The notes under the pieces: generated by a model
Databases searched by the model: none
What the model was told of the DNA's origin: nothing
Seen by the model: the letters and a program-made list of their open reading frames with translations, nothing else
Program-made: the position numbers and the translations under genes
Shown here: positions 49,269 through 58,655 of the stretch, piece after piece
Numbering within the stretch: the first letter of the stretch is position 1
Layout: each line of letters begins with the position of its first letter
From: an uncultured Ruminococcus sp.
Lineage (GTDB): Bacteria > Bacillota > Clostridia > Oscillospirales > Acutalibacteraceae
Reading direction: 5' to 3'
Assembly: GCA_905233145.1 (NCBI GenBank)
Contig: CAJODI010000030.1
Span: forward strand, 1-63,431
Length of the DNA: 63,431 bases

Positions 49269-49886
49269 TCATTTTTTCTCTTGTGTGTCTTTTTTAGCAC
49301 CGGTGCCGCCCTCTAAAACGCCCTCGTGCTTTAAAACGCTGGTGATAGAGCCGAAAAAGCACTTTAGGTCAAAAGCAAAGCTTAGATTTTTTACGTATTC
49401 TCCGTCGAGCTTTGCTTTTTCGGGTATCTCAAGCTCGTCTCTGCCGTTGATCTGCGCCCAGCCGGTAAGCCCGGGCTTTACGCCGTTTGCTCCGTATTTG
49501 TCGCGCTCGGCTATCAAATCGTCCTGGTTCCACAGCGCGGGACGAGGACCGATAATACTCATCTTGCCCACCAGAATATCCCAAATCTGGGGCAGCTCGT
49601 CAAGACTGAACTTTCTCAAAAACCTGCCTACGCGCGTTATGTATTTCTGTGGGTCGTCCATCAAATGCGTTGGAATATCATGAGGAGTGTCCATCCTCAT
49701 AGAGCGGAATTTGTGAAGCATAAAGTAGGTTTTGTTAAGTCCCACGCGCTTTTGAGTAAACATGGCCGGGCCCGGGTCATCCACCTTGATTGCTATAATG
49801 ACTGCCAAAAAAAGCCATGACAAAAAAACAAGCGCAAAAAACGACAGCAAAATATCGAGCAATCGCTTTATATACTTGGCGTACAA
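49269..49886 (-). CDS. Undecaprenyl-phosphate sugar phosphotransferase (bacterial sugar transferase)
   Basis: A 205-residue enzyme that transfers a sugar-1-phosphate from UDP-sugar to undecaprenyl phosphate, starting glycan assembly. N-terminal re-entrant hydrophobic helix (LLDILLSFFALVFLSWLFLA), KRVGLNKTYFMLHKFRSM, the Asp-Glu pair in FSLDELPQIWD, MSIIGPRPAL and GLTGWAQINGRDE are all conserved. Start is a TTG at 49886 with GAGGTGAGG upstream. It forms a short operon with the CapE-like gene and VanZ-like gene. Confidence 0.92.
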   Translation of the reverse strand: MYAKYIKRLLDILLSFFALVFLSWLFLAVIIAIKVDDPGPAMFTQKRVGLNKTYFMLHKFRSMRMDTPHDIPTHLMDDPQKYITRVGRFLRKFSLDELPQIWDILVGKMSIIGPRPALWNQDDLIAERDKYGANGVKPGLTGWAQINGRDELEIPEKAKLDGEYVKNLSFAFDLKCFFGSITSVLKHEGVLEGGTGAKKDTQEKK

Positions 49887-50064
49887 TGCCTCACCTCATC
49901 ACTGTTTTTCAATAATAACATAAAATTGCCAAAAAATTGTCAAACCAAACTGTATTTCTTACAAAAAGCATGTTAAATCAAATGACAATATTAGTATTAT
50001 ACTACAATTATATACCTCTGTCAATGTAAATAACAATCAAAGCCCGGCAATCCAAAAATAATTG

Positions 50065-50218
50065 ATACTAATCTCAGATAAAAAGTGGACAAAGATTTGC
50101 GAGGATATTTTTCGCAAGACGAGGCGAAGGACGCCGCAAGGCTGTCGCCTTGCAAGGACGACAAGTATTGCGGAAAATAGACCGCAAAGATTGTCTATTT
50201 TTTATTTGAGTTTAGTAT
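50065..50218. mobile_element. MITE-like element, family 2 (full length)
   Basis: ATACTAATCTCAGATAAAAA to TTATTTGAGTTTAGTAT, 154 bp, with GCGAAGGACGCCGCAAGGCT and GTCGCCTTGCAAGGACGACA inside. It ends five bases from the stop codon of the phosphoesterase gene. The remaining bases from 49887 to 50064 are AT-rich leader DNA of the sugar transferase operon, with a TTGACA near 49940. Confidence 0.85.
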
Positions 50219-50222
50219 GAAT

Positions 50223-51056
50223 TCATTTTGGCAAAACGTTCACAATCACAAGCTCGCGCGGATTGTTTATCCTTGGGATCGCGATAGTATTTGAGCAGCC
50301 GGCGGAGATCACCATTTTGTTGTCAATAACACCTTTGTGATACTTAGGGAACAATCCCTGTCCCGAAGAAAACAAACCGCGGTCAAAAAAACGAATTTGA
50401 CCGCCGTGCGTATGTCCCGACAAAATCAGGTCGATGTCAAGCTGCTCCAACAGCACGGGATAATACTCCGGACGGTGACACAGCAAAAGCTTGAAGCCGT
50501 CCTTTTGCGCAAACTCCCCGAGCCACTCCTCATCGGCGTCGCACGAAAGTCCGCCGATCCTCAGCCTGTTGTCGCCGGTGTAAACCAAGCTGTCGTCGTT
50601 ATCCAGTAAAATAATTCCCAACTCGCCCAGCTTTGAGATATCCTCATCAAAAAGTCTCTGCTCATGATTGCCCAGGCTCATAAAAACGGGCGCGACGCTT
50701 GCCGCCCTGTCCAAAAATTCAAAGGCTGATTCGGAGGAATGAAAACGGTTTTTTCTGAAAACAGTCAGCAAAAGCGCGTTGAAATAATAGGCAAAATTAA
50801 TAAAAAGCCACTTTACAACGCTGAATTTCTCCTGAACCACAGCCTTACCTTTTGGACCTCCGTATCTTTCAAGGGTGTCGCCGGCAACGGCGATCAGCTC
50901 CGGCTTTTGCAATTCAAGCATTTTCAGGATATCGTCGGCGTTTCTCTCGTGCAGATCCGAAACGAGCGCGATTTTTAGCGGCGAACAAAGCTTTTCTGCG
51001 TCTGCAAAAATTGTGTATTCGGTCAACACAGCCGTATCTGACAAAGCCCGCACCAC
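50223..51056 (-). CDS. Calcineurin-like metallophosphoesterase
   Basis: A 277-residue phosphoesterase with the full metal-site set: ALVSDLHER, AVAGDTLERY, SLGNHEQ, LLCHRPEY and LSGHTHGGQIRF. Family members of this type (YkuE/YaeI-like) often face the outside; the hydrophobic stretch at about 85-105 (FINFAYYFNALLLTVF) is inserted between metal motifs and may touch the membrane. Start is uncertain among clustered GTG/TTG codons after AAAGGGTG. It is 15 bases after the activase-related gene. Substrate unknown. Confidence 0.88.
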   Translation of the reverse strand: MVRALSDTAVLTEYTIFADAEKLCSPLKIALVSDLHERNADDILKMLELQKPELIAVAGDTLERYGGPKGKAVVQEKFSVVKWLFINFAYYFNALLLTVFRKNRFHSSESAFEFLDRAASVAPVFMSLGNHEQRLFDEDISKLGELGIILLDNDDSLVYTGDNRLRIGGLSCDADEEWLGEFAQKDGFKLLLCHRPEYYPVLLEQLDIDLILSGHTHGGQIRFFDRGLFSSGQGLFPKYHKGVIDNKMVISAGCSNTIAIPRINNPRELVIVNVLPK

Positions 51057-51071
51057 CCTTTCAAATGATCA

Positions 51072-52364
51072 TCAGTCCTGCTGATTTTCCTGAGCCAGCT
51101 TCTTTTCCAGTTCTTCTCTGCCCACCGCGAGCATAAGCTTGATGCGGTTTTCCTGATTGACCTTCGGTGCGCCGGGGTCATAGTCTATTGTGACAATATT
51201 TGCGTTAGGCTTTATCTCTTTGATTTTGCGGATCGCGCCCTTGCCGTTGATGTGGTTCGGAAGGCAGCCAAACGGCTGGGTGCAGACAATATTTTCATAG
51301 CCTGTCTCGGCAAGCTCGAGCATTTCTGCCGTGAGCAGCCAGCCCTCGCCCATCTTGCTTCCGTAGCCGATAACGCCCTTGACAAGCGACTTTGTGTGAG
51401 CGTATTCGTGCGGCGGAACAAAGCCGTATTTTTTTGCCGCGTCTATCATCAGGCCCTCAAGCTTTGTCACATAATTGAGCAGCATTTTGCAAAAATCATA
51501 TTTAAGCTTGCTGCCGCCGAACATCTTGTAGTCCTCGATCCGGTTGTCAACCTTAAAGGCGGCAAAGCCCATAAGCCCCGGAACGCAAACCTCGCAGTCC
51601 TGTTCGGCAAGAAAGTCCTCAAGCCCGTTGTTAGCCATTTTTGAATATTTTACGTAAATTTCTCCGACGATTCCGACCTTGACCTTTGGGGTCTTGTTCA
51701 GCTCTATCTTTGAGAACGAGCGAGTGATTTTGTCAAGGTTTTCGTCAAGCTCCTCAAGCGTATAGCCCTTTCCCTCGACAAGAAGCTGTGAGATCGTGCC
51801 AATCCACTCGTCCACAAGGCGCATACTCTCGCCCTTGTTCACCTCATAGGGCTTTGTCTGGTTTGAAAGCAGCATAAGCTGATCGCCGTAGACAAGTCCG
51901 CCCACAAAGCGGCGTATAAGCGGAAGCGTCAGCGAAAATCCGCTGTTCTTTTCCATGCCGAACGACAGCGAGATTACCGGAACAAATTCAAAGCCCGCCT
52001 TTTTGAGCGCCTTTCTGAGCAGAAAGATATAGTTAGAGGCACGGCAGCCGCCGCCCGTCTGGGTTATCATCAGCGCGACCTTGTGAACGTCGTATTTTCC
52101 GCTTTGCAGCGCGTTGATAAACTGTCCGATAACCAAAAGAGCCGGATAGCAGGTGTCGTTGTGAACGTATTTAAGACCGGTCTGCGCGATTTCGGGTCCG
52201 GTTGTGTTGAGCAAATCGGACTTGTAGCCGTAATGCGTAAAAACGTTTTGCAAAATTTTAAAGTGGATCGGAGCCATATTAGGCATAAGGATCGTATATT
52301 CCTTCTTCATTTGCTTGGTAAAAAGCAAACGACCGGTTTTTTTATCATACTTTAGTTCAGCCAT
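51072..52364 (-). CDS. Acyl-CoA dehydratase activase-related protein, C-terminal (DUF2229/HgdB-like) part as separate gene
   Basis: 430 residues matching the C-terminal third of the large (about 1400-residue) 2-hydroxyacyl-CoA dehydratase activase-related proteins of clostridia: LPNMAPIHF-like start (ILMPNMAPIHFKILQ), HNDTCYPALLVIGQFI, ALMITQTGGGCRASNYIFLL, and PFGCLPNHINGKG with cysteines that can bind a cluster. Here it is its own gene, with CGGAGG before ATG 52364 and 29 bases after the stop of the upstream activase. It probably forms a complex with that protein. Reaction unknown. Confidence 0.85.
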   Translation of the reverse strand: MAELKYDKKTGRLLFTKQMKKEYTILMPNMAPIHFKILQNVFTHYGYKSDLLNTTGPEIAQTGLKYVHNDTCYPALLVIGQFINALQSGKYDVHKVALMITQTGGGCRASNYIFLLRKALKKAGFEFVPVISLSFGMEKNSGFSLTLPLIRRFVGGLVYGDQLMLLSNQTKPYEVNKGESMRLVDEWIGTISQLLVEGKGYTLEELDENLDKITRSFSKIELNKTPKVKVGIVGEIYVKYSKMANNGLEDFLAEQDCEVCVPGLMGFAAFKVDNRIEDYKMFGGSKLKYDFCKMLLNYVTKLEGLMIDAAKKYGFVPPHEYAHTKSLVKGVIGYGSKMGEGWLLTAEMLELAETGYENIVCTQPFGCLPNHINGKGAIRKIKEIKPNANIVTIDYDPGAPKVNQENRIKLMLAVGREELEKKLAQENQQD

Positions 52365-52393
52365 TTTTCCTCCGAAATGTTTTACCGAATCAA

Positions 52394-55275
52394 TCAGTCG
52401 TTATCAATAGCCGCCAGCAAGCTGCGGATACGGATCTTTACCGCACCGAGGTTGGTGATTTCGTCGATCTTGATCTGGGTATAAATCTTGTTTTTGCTTT
52501 CAAGGATCTCTCTGACCTCGTCAGTGGTGATCGCGTCAACTCCGCAGCCAAACGACACAAGCTGCACAAGCTCCATGTCGCTGCGCGTTGTAACGTACTT
52601 GGCTGCCGCATACAGCCGCGAGTGATAGGTCCACTGATTGAGCACGTGGGTGTTAAATCTTTCGACCCTTGCAGCCACAACATCCTCGCTGACAATCGCA
52701 ACGTCAAAGCCTGAGATCAGCTTGTCAATGCCGTGGTTGATTTCGGGATCAACGTGATATGGTCTGCCGGCAAGAACAAAAATCTTTTTGCCCTGCTTTT
52801 CAGCCTTTTCAATAATCTCGTTTTGTAAAGCTCCTGTTCCTCATACGCCTTTTTTGCCGCAACGCGAATTTCGTTGAGCGAAATGTCGGGGAAGTGGAAC
52901 GAAAGCCTCTCGTATGCCTTTTTAGGAAAATCCTTCGGGCGGTGAATGCCAAAGTACTCCTTGATAAAATGCACCTGACGGATATCCTTCATATTGTTCT
53001 TTATTACCTCAGGATAATACGCAACGACCGGGCAGTTGTAGTGATTATCTCCCAGGTTTTCGTCAAAGTTGTAGGACAGGCAGGGATAAAAAATCGTCTC
53101 CGCGCCGTCGTCAATCAGCGACTGAACGTGACCGTGCATAAGCTTTGCCGGAAAACAAATCGTGTCGCTGGGTATCGTCTGCTGACCCCTTTGATACAGC
53201 TTTCGGTTTGAGAACGGAGATTTAAAGACCTCAAATTTCAGCTCTGTAAAAAAGCGGTACCAAAACGGATAAAGCTCAAACATATTAAGTCCCATGGGTA
53301 TTCCCAGCTTGCCGCGCAGCCCCTCAACGGGCTTGTATTCGTCAAGCAGCCTGAGCTTGTATTCATACATATTCAGCTCTCCCGAGGGAGCCTTTTTGGT
53401 GATCGGGCGTTCGCAGCGGTTGCCTGCGATATATTTTTTGCCCTTGCCAAAGGAATTTATTGTCAGGCGGCAGTTGTTGCTGCACATTCCGCAGTTTGCC
53501 ACCTTGATTTCGTGAACAAAGTTTCTCAGCTCCTCCGCGTTTGAAAGCGTGCTGCCGGTCTTGCCCTTTGACTTCTTCTTGGCGTAAAGAGCCGCGCCGT
53601 ACGCGCCCATAAGACCGGCGATGTTCGGTCTTACGACCTCGACTCCCATCTCCTGCTCAAAGGCGCGCAGCACCGCATCATTTAAAAAGGTGCCGCCCTG
53701 AACAACAATTCTTTTTCCCAACTCGTCGGGACCAGAGGCACGGATAACCTTGTACAGCGCGTTTTTGACAACGCTCAGCGAAAGTCCGGCTGAGATGTCC
53801 TCAATCGTCGCGCCGTCCTTTTGCGCCTGCTTAACGCTGGAATTCATAAACACCGTACAGCGCGAGCCAAGGTCAACCGGTCGCTTCGCAAAAAGCCCCA
53901 GCCTTGAAAATTCTTCGATCTCGTATCCGAGCGCGTTTGCAAAGGTCTGCAAAAAGCTTCCGCAGCCCGAAGAGCACGCTTCGTTGAGAAAAATATTGTC
54001 AATTGCGCCGTTGTGGATCTTGAAGCACTTTATGTCCTGACCGCCGATGTCGATAATAAACTCAACGTCGGGCATAAAATACTTTGCCGCGGTAAAGTGA
54101 GCGATAGTCTCAACAATGCCGTAGTCCACACTGAAGGCGTTCTTTATAATATCCTCGCCGTAGCCCGTAACGGCAGACGAGGCAACCTTGATTTCCGGAT
54201 TGATTTCGTAGATTTCCTCCAAAAACGCCTTGATAATTTCAACCGGGTTGCCCTTGGAGGGAAGATATTTTGAATAGAGCAGCTCGCCGTCCTCGTTGAG
54301 CACAACGCCCTTGACGGTGGTAGAGCCTGCGTCCATGCCTATATAAGCCTTGCCCTTGTAGCCCTTTAGCTCCTTTTGGGCAACGTCTGCCTTGGCATGG
54401 CGCGCCTTGAACCGCTCATATTCCTCAGGGCTTTTAAAAAGCGGAGGATTAAAGGCAAAATTGCCGGTTCCGCGATAGGTTTTGACCATATTGATAACAT
54501 AGTCAAAATCAATCGGCTTGTCGGCGCACAAAGCCGCGCCGCAGGCAACATAATACAACGAATTTTCGGGGCAAACGCCCTTGGTTTTGAGCGTGCGGTC
54601 AAAGCAGCTTCTCAGCTCGCTCATAAAGGTGAGCGGACCGCCGAGATAAACGACCTTGCCCTCGATCTCTCTGCCCTGAGCAAGACCGGCAACAGTCTGG
54701 CTGACAACCGCGTTAAAAATACTTTCGGCAATATCGCTCTTGCGCGCGCCCTGGTTGAGCAGCGGCTGAATATCAGTTTTTGCAAAAACACCGCAGCGCG
54801 AGGCTATTGTGTAGGTTTTTTCGTACTGCTTTGCAAGGTCGTCCAGATCCTCCAGCTCAACGTTGAGCAGGGTCGCCATCTGGTCGATAAACGCGCCCGT
54901 GCCGCCGGCGCAGGTGCCGTTCATTCTGACCTCAAGACCGTTTGTCAAAAACAAAATCTTTGCGTCCTCGCCGCCCAGCTCGATCACAACGTCGGTGCCC
55001 GGCAAAAAGGTATTGACCGCCACGCGGGTTGCGTAAACCTCCTGAACAAATTCGATTCCGCAGCTTTCGGCAACGCCCATTCCGGCAGAGCCCGACATCG
55101 CGACAACGGCATTTTCGACTCCGTTGATCTCACCGCGGACGCGGTTCAGGATTTCCGCGATTTTCTCTGTGATCTGCGAAAAATGACGCTCATATGTATT
55201 GTATATCAGCTTGTTGTCATCATCAAGCACAACACACTTGATTGTGGTTGAGCCAATGTCAAGTCCTAATTTCAA
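52394..55275 (-). CDS. 2-hydroxyacyl-CoA dehydratase activase (BadF/HgdC ATPase repeats) with single-base frameshift
   Basis: Two ASKHA-type ATPase domains (LGLDIGSTTIKCVVLDDD at the start; IGMDAGSTTVKGVVLNED near 310), each with a [4Fe-4S] ligand motif (GTCAGGTGAFIDQMA; EACSSGCGSFLQTFA), then a DUF2229-like region. It should energise an electron for radical dehydration. The start is TTG at 55275 with GGAGG upstream. Near 52821-52824 the reading frame breaks: up to ELYK it is in one frame, then EIIEKAEKQGKKIFVLAGRP continues the protein to the stop at 52394. One base lost from an A-run explains it. Could be a real mutation, programmed shift or sequence error. Full product about 960 residues. 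Confidence 0.85.
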
Positions 55276-55437
55276 AGTTTTTCCTCCAAAAGACACGCTC
55301 GAAAAACTCTTTTCGCGCTTTTTGCTTCATTATCGGCTGTGCATACCTTGTACCGCACCCGAAAAAAGCCGCCGCATATAGCTTCTCTATTTTATATTCC
55401 ACAATATTATAATATTATTTACCGGCTTTTTAATTCT

Positions 55438-55466
55438 ATTATAGAATCATTAATACTTTAATTAAA
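55438..55466 (-). promoter_or_regulatory. Candidate promoter of the activase operon
   Basis: On the minus strand TTTAAT (55461-55466), 17 bases, TATAAT (55438-55443). The -10 is perfect, the -35 weak. Confidence 0.45.
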
Positions 55467-55565
55467 CTTTACCATTTTTCTTTTGATCTGTTCACAGGGA
55501 TTCGGCAATTCGCCGCCATTTTATTCGGTCGGGAAGAAAGAATTTGTCGTATTACTATAGTCTTA

Positions 55566-55708
55566 TTAAGGCAACACCGCACAATTCGCGGCGCACGCCT
55601 TGCTTGCATATTATTCCGTCAGACTGCCCAAAAATCAGTCCCCATACGTCAGTATGCGAACATCTGACTGCGCAATCCGCACACCCGAATTATGCGGTAT
55701 TGCCTTAA
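55566..55708. mobile_element. MITE-like element, family 1 (full length)
   Basis: TTAAGGCAACACCGCACAAT to GGTATTGCCTTAA, 143 bp, flanked by TTAA at both ends. The interior closely matches the copy at 22397 (CGCACGCCTTGCTTGCATAT, CCGTCAGACTGCCCAAAAAT). It lies between the activase promoter and the amylase gene. Confidence 0.87.
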
Positions 55709-55879
55709 AACAGCAGGGTCGCACCCATGTGTGCGACCTCTGAGAAATACAGCCAAAATAGAAAAATATTGCTAAATAAATAAAAATACAGTCGGGAACA
55801 AAGGTAATTTTAAGACAAATCCTTTCTTCCCGACCGAAATTATTCTTTATTCGTTATTCTTTTTTCCCGGTCGCCCCAC
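55709..55879. repeat. Intergenic repeat fragments
   Basis: Holds a short GGTCGCACCCATGTGTGCGACC palindrome and then CAGTCGGGAACAAAGGTAAT and CCCGACCGAAATTATTCTTT, which match inverted pieces of the repeat cluster at 2131-2345. No gene is visible. Confidence 0.55.
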
Positions 55880-56035
55880 AGCTTGCGGAGCAAATTTAGC
55901 TTACGGAGCAAATTTAGCTTGCGGAGCAAATTTAGCTTGCGAAGCGAATTTAGCTCGCGGAGCGAATTTAGCTCGCGGAGCGAATTTAGCTCGCGAAGCG
56001 AATTTAGCTCGCAAAGCGAATTTAGCTCGCTTTAG
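55880..56035. repeat. Tandem array of an 18-bp unit
   Basis: Eight full copies and a partial ninth of AGCTCGCGGAGCGAATTT, with a graded change from the Tt/Caa form (AGCTTGCGGAGCAAATTT) at the left to the Cg/Cga form at the right. There are no spacers, so it is not CRISPR. The amylase stop codon lies in the copy nearest the gene. Unit length of 18 keeps any reading frame constant across copies. Confidence 0.93.
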
Positions 56036-57629
56036 TTTCGAGCACCACCGAGCCGTGCGGCGGAAGGGTAAGCTTTCCGTTTTTCAGCTCGCACCTTGAT
56101 GCTTCAACGGTGCTCAAATCGGCAGCGATCTGCGGATTTTCAAGCATTTCGGATGTGAGTTCAAGCTCTTTCGGCTCTTTTCCGTTAAAATTATGGATAA
56201 TCATCAGCTTTTTGCCGTCATATTCGGTGTAGTACGCCGCAATTTCCTTGTCGCCAAAGTCTGCCTGAGCCGTGATTTCGCCGCGCGCGATTGCAGGATT
56301 TTGGTTTTTGACCTTGATCAGCCTGCGGTAATGATTGAGCAGTGAGCCTTTGTCGGCAAGCTGCTGCTTAACACCGCCGTTTACGGGCGGTTCAATTTTC
56401 GAGCCGATGTTTCCGACCTTGATCGACGGCAGCTTTTCGCTGTCGAATACCATGGCGGTCCTGTAATATGCGTCGTTTGAGTTGCTCTCAGCCTTTGTGC
56501 CGATCTCCTCGCCGTAATAGGTAAAGCTGTTGCCGGGCATTAGCATATAAATATTTGCCGCAAATTTTTCATAATCCAAACCCTTTGACTGCAACGCGTT
56601 AGCGATTCTCACCTGGTCGTGATTAGAGAGGAAATAGGCGTTGATCGCGTTCGGGTTACTTTCGCGCATTTTGCCGTCATAAGCCTTGAGCTTCTTTGCA
56701 AAGGTCGCGCCCTGCATTGTGTTGATATTGCTGACGATCTGACCGGTATTCTGAGCGAATTTGAAGGAAAACAGGCTGTCGATCCCGGACTTGTACAGTT
56801 CTTGGATATCGCTGTCCTCCGTCCAATCCTCACCCACCATGTAGACGTCCTCCTTGATGCCCTTGCAGGTGTCGTAAAACCATTTCAAAAATTCGGTGCC
56901 GTCAACGGTTTTGTTCTGAAAAAACTTGCACGCGTCCAAGCGGAAGCCGTCAACCTTTCTGTCCTCCAGCCAAAACTTTGCGATTTTGGTAAATTCCTCA
57001 CGGGTTTTTTCGGAATTCAAATCCCATTCCGGCATATCCTGAGAGAAATTCGCCTCGCAAACATAGCCGTCCGAGAGCCTTACAACCTGAATATCGCTGC
57101 TGTAGTAATCTGACTTGTGGATTTCAAAATACTTTGCCGCGCCGTCAAGCTTGCCTTCGCTCACCTCGGTTACAGCCTGCTGAAACAGCGGATTGTTGTA
57201 TGAAATGTGATTGAGCACAAGGTCGATAATAATGTTGATCCCTCTGTCGTGGCACTGCTTTACAAGCTCGTCAAAGTCCTCAAGCGTTCCGAAATTTGGG
57301 TCTATGTCATAGTAATTTTCAACATCATATTTGTGATATGATTTGGACGGCATAATCGGGGTGAGCCAAAGTCCGTCAATGCCCAAATCGTCTCCCGAAT
57401 TTGGGTCGCCGTCGTTCAAATAGTCAAGCTGCGAGATGATTCCCTTTAGGTCGCCGATTTGGTCGTCGTTTGAATCACAAAAGGAATTTACAAAAATCTG
57501 ATAGTAGTTGCGGTATTTATCGGTTGAAGCCGCAGCTTTTTTTGTCTCAACCGGGTCGGCGGAGCAGCCCGAAAGCACTGCCGTTCCTGCAAGCGCAGCG
57601 CAAAGCAAGGCCGCAATTATTTTTTTCAT
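56022..57629 (-). CDS. GH13 alpha-amylase family lipoprotein
   Basis: About 535 residues: lipobox LSGC, then the (beta/alpha)8 GH13 barrel. DLVLNH, GFRLDACKF with the nucleophile Asp, VGEDW with the acid Glu, and FLSNHDQ with the third Asp are intact. The C-terminal beta domain ends GSVVLET. It sits 160 bases after a MalEFG-type importer, so membrane-bound cleavage of maltodextrins at the site of uptake is likely. ATG at 57629 with GGTGA is used; an ATG 12 bases upstream is possible. The stop codon is in the 18-bp tandem array, so the end may have been altered by it. Confidence 0.9.
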   Translation of the reverse strand: MKKIIAALLCAALAGTAVLSGCSADPVETKKAAASTDKYRNYYQIFVNSFCDSNDDQIGDLKGIISQLDYLNDGDPNSGDDLGIDGLWLTPIMPSKSYHKYDVENYYDIDPNFGTLEDFDELVKQCHDRGINIIIDLVLNHISYNNPLFQQAVTEVSEGKLDGAAKYFEIHKSDYYSSDIQVVRLSDGYVCEANFSQDMPEWDLNSEKTREEFTKIAKFWLEDRKVDGFRLDACKFFQNKTVDGTEFLKWFYDTCKGIKEDVYMVGEDWTEDSDIQELYKSGIDSLFSFKFAQNTGQIVSNINTMQGATFAKKLKAYDGKMRESNPNAINAYFLSNHDQVRIANALQSKGLDYEKFAANIYMLMPGNSFTYYGEEIGTKAESNSNDAYYRTAMVFDSEKLPSIKVGNIGSKIEPPVNGGVKQQLADKGSLLNHYRRLIKVKNQNPAIARGEITAQADFGDKEIAAYYTEYDGKKLMIIHNFNGKEPKELELTSEMLENPQIAADLSTVEASRCELKNGKLTLPPHGSVVLETKAS

Positions 57630-57791
57630 GTTGTTCACCATAGCCTTTCTTTGGGCACACCGCAAAGCTGCGGCGCAGCCCGATTTTGATCTGCATAGGA
57701 GCCTACAAAGTGTTTCAGGCGGCAGCCAAAGACTGTCGCCCGAAAATATTATTTCTTTTTTAATATACTTACTGTCCTAAAACGCCTTGTA

Positions 57792-58655
57792 TTAACCCTT
57801 TACGCCGCCGGCGGTTACGCCTTCAACATAATACTTCTGCATCTTGAGGAAGAGCAGGGTGATCGGAACGGCAACTACAACCGAGCCCGCAAGGAACTGC
57901 TTGTAGTAGGTGTTGATAAAGTCGTTTTCGAGCATAAGTCTCAGTCCGATAGCAACCGTGTAGTTTTCACGCGAGTCGCCCATGATGATCTTGGCAAGAA
58001 TAAAGTCTGTCCAGGGACCGATAAACGAGGTGAGAACCGTGTAAACAACGATCGGCTTTGACATCGGAAGAATGATCTTCCAGAAGATCTGGTTTTTGGT
58101 CGCTCCGTCGATCGTCGCCGCCTCGTCGAGAGCACGCGGGATCGTATCGAAGAAGCCCTTTGAGATCTGGAAGCCCAAGCCTGCGCCGCAGCTGTAGCAG
58201 ATTACAAGTGCAATGAGGTTCTGGGTAAGACCCATAGCTTTGAGAAGATAGTAGATAGCGATCATTGTCATAAAGCCCGGGAACATGCCGAGGATCATGC
58301 CAACGTTCATAAACTTTTTACGTGCCTTAAAGCGCAGACGGCTGAAGGTGTAGCTTACTGCGAGAACCGAGATCGTTGAGATAACACAGCTAAAGCACGC
58401 AACAACAAAGGTGTTGAGGAACCATCTTGGGAAGTTGATGGCTGCCTGACCGCCCTTTCCGGTGAAAAGGTCAATATAGTTTTGCAGCGTCCACTGCTTT
58501 GGAATAAGCCAGTCAACCGAGATAAGACCCTCGCCGCGGAAGGAGTGCATGAGCAGGTATACGAAAGGTGAAACCCAGATAACGCCCATTACGATCAGGA
58601 TGATATAGATAAGCGCGTTGGAAATATGCCTTCTGATTTTATAGCTTTTTATCAT
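57792..58655 (-). CDS. Maltodextrin ABC transporter permease, MalG type
   Basis: A 287-residue permease with six membrane helices and the EAA loop in ALDEAATIDGATKNQIFWKI, followed by LPMSKPIVVYTVL, as in MalG/GanQ. Its ATG overlaps the MalF-type gene stop (ATGA). With the adjacent permease, binding protein and amylase it forms an oligosaccharide importer. The ATPase is not encoded here, so a shared MsmX-like ATPase elsewhere is expected. Confidence 0.92.
   Translation of the reverse strand: MIKSYKIRRHISNALIYIILIVMGVIWVSPFVYLLMHSFRGEGLISVDWLIPKQWTLQNYIDLFTGKGGQAAINFPRWFLNTFVVACFSCVISTISVLAVSYTFSRLRFKARKKFMNVGMILGMFPGFMTMIAIYYLLKAMGLTQNLIALVICYSCGAGLGFQISKGFFDTIPRALDEAATIDGATKNQIFWKIILPMSKPIVVYTVLTSFIGPWTDFILAKIIMGDSRENYTVAIGLRLMLENDFINTYYKQFLAGSVVVAVPITLLFLKMQKYYVEGVTAGGVKG

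Noticed and set aside
54376-55251. Plus-strand ORF of 291 codons
   Set aside because: Antisense to the first ATPase domain of the dehydratase activase, which has all its motifs.
55880-56035. CRISPR-like array
   Set aside because: The 18-bp units are directly adjacent without unique spacers, and no cas genes are nearby.
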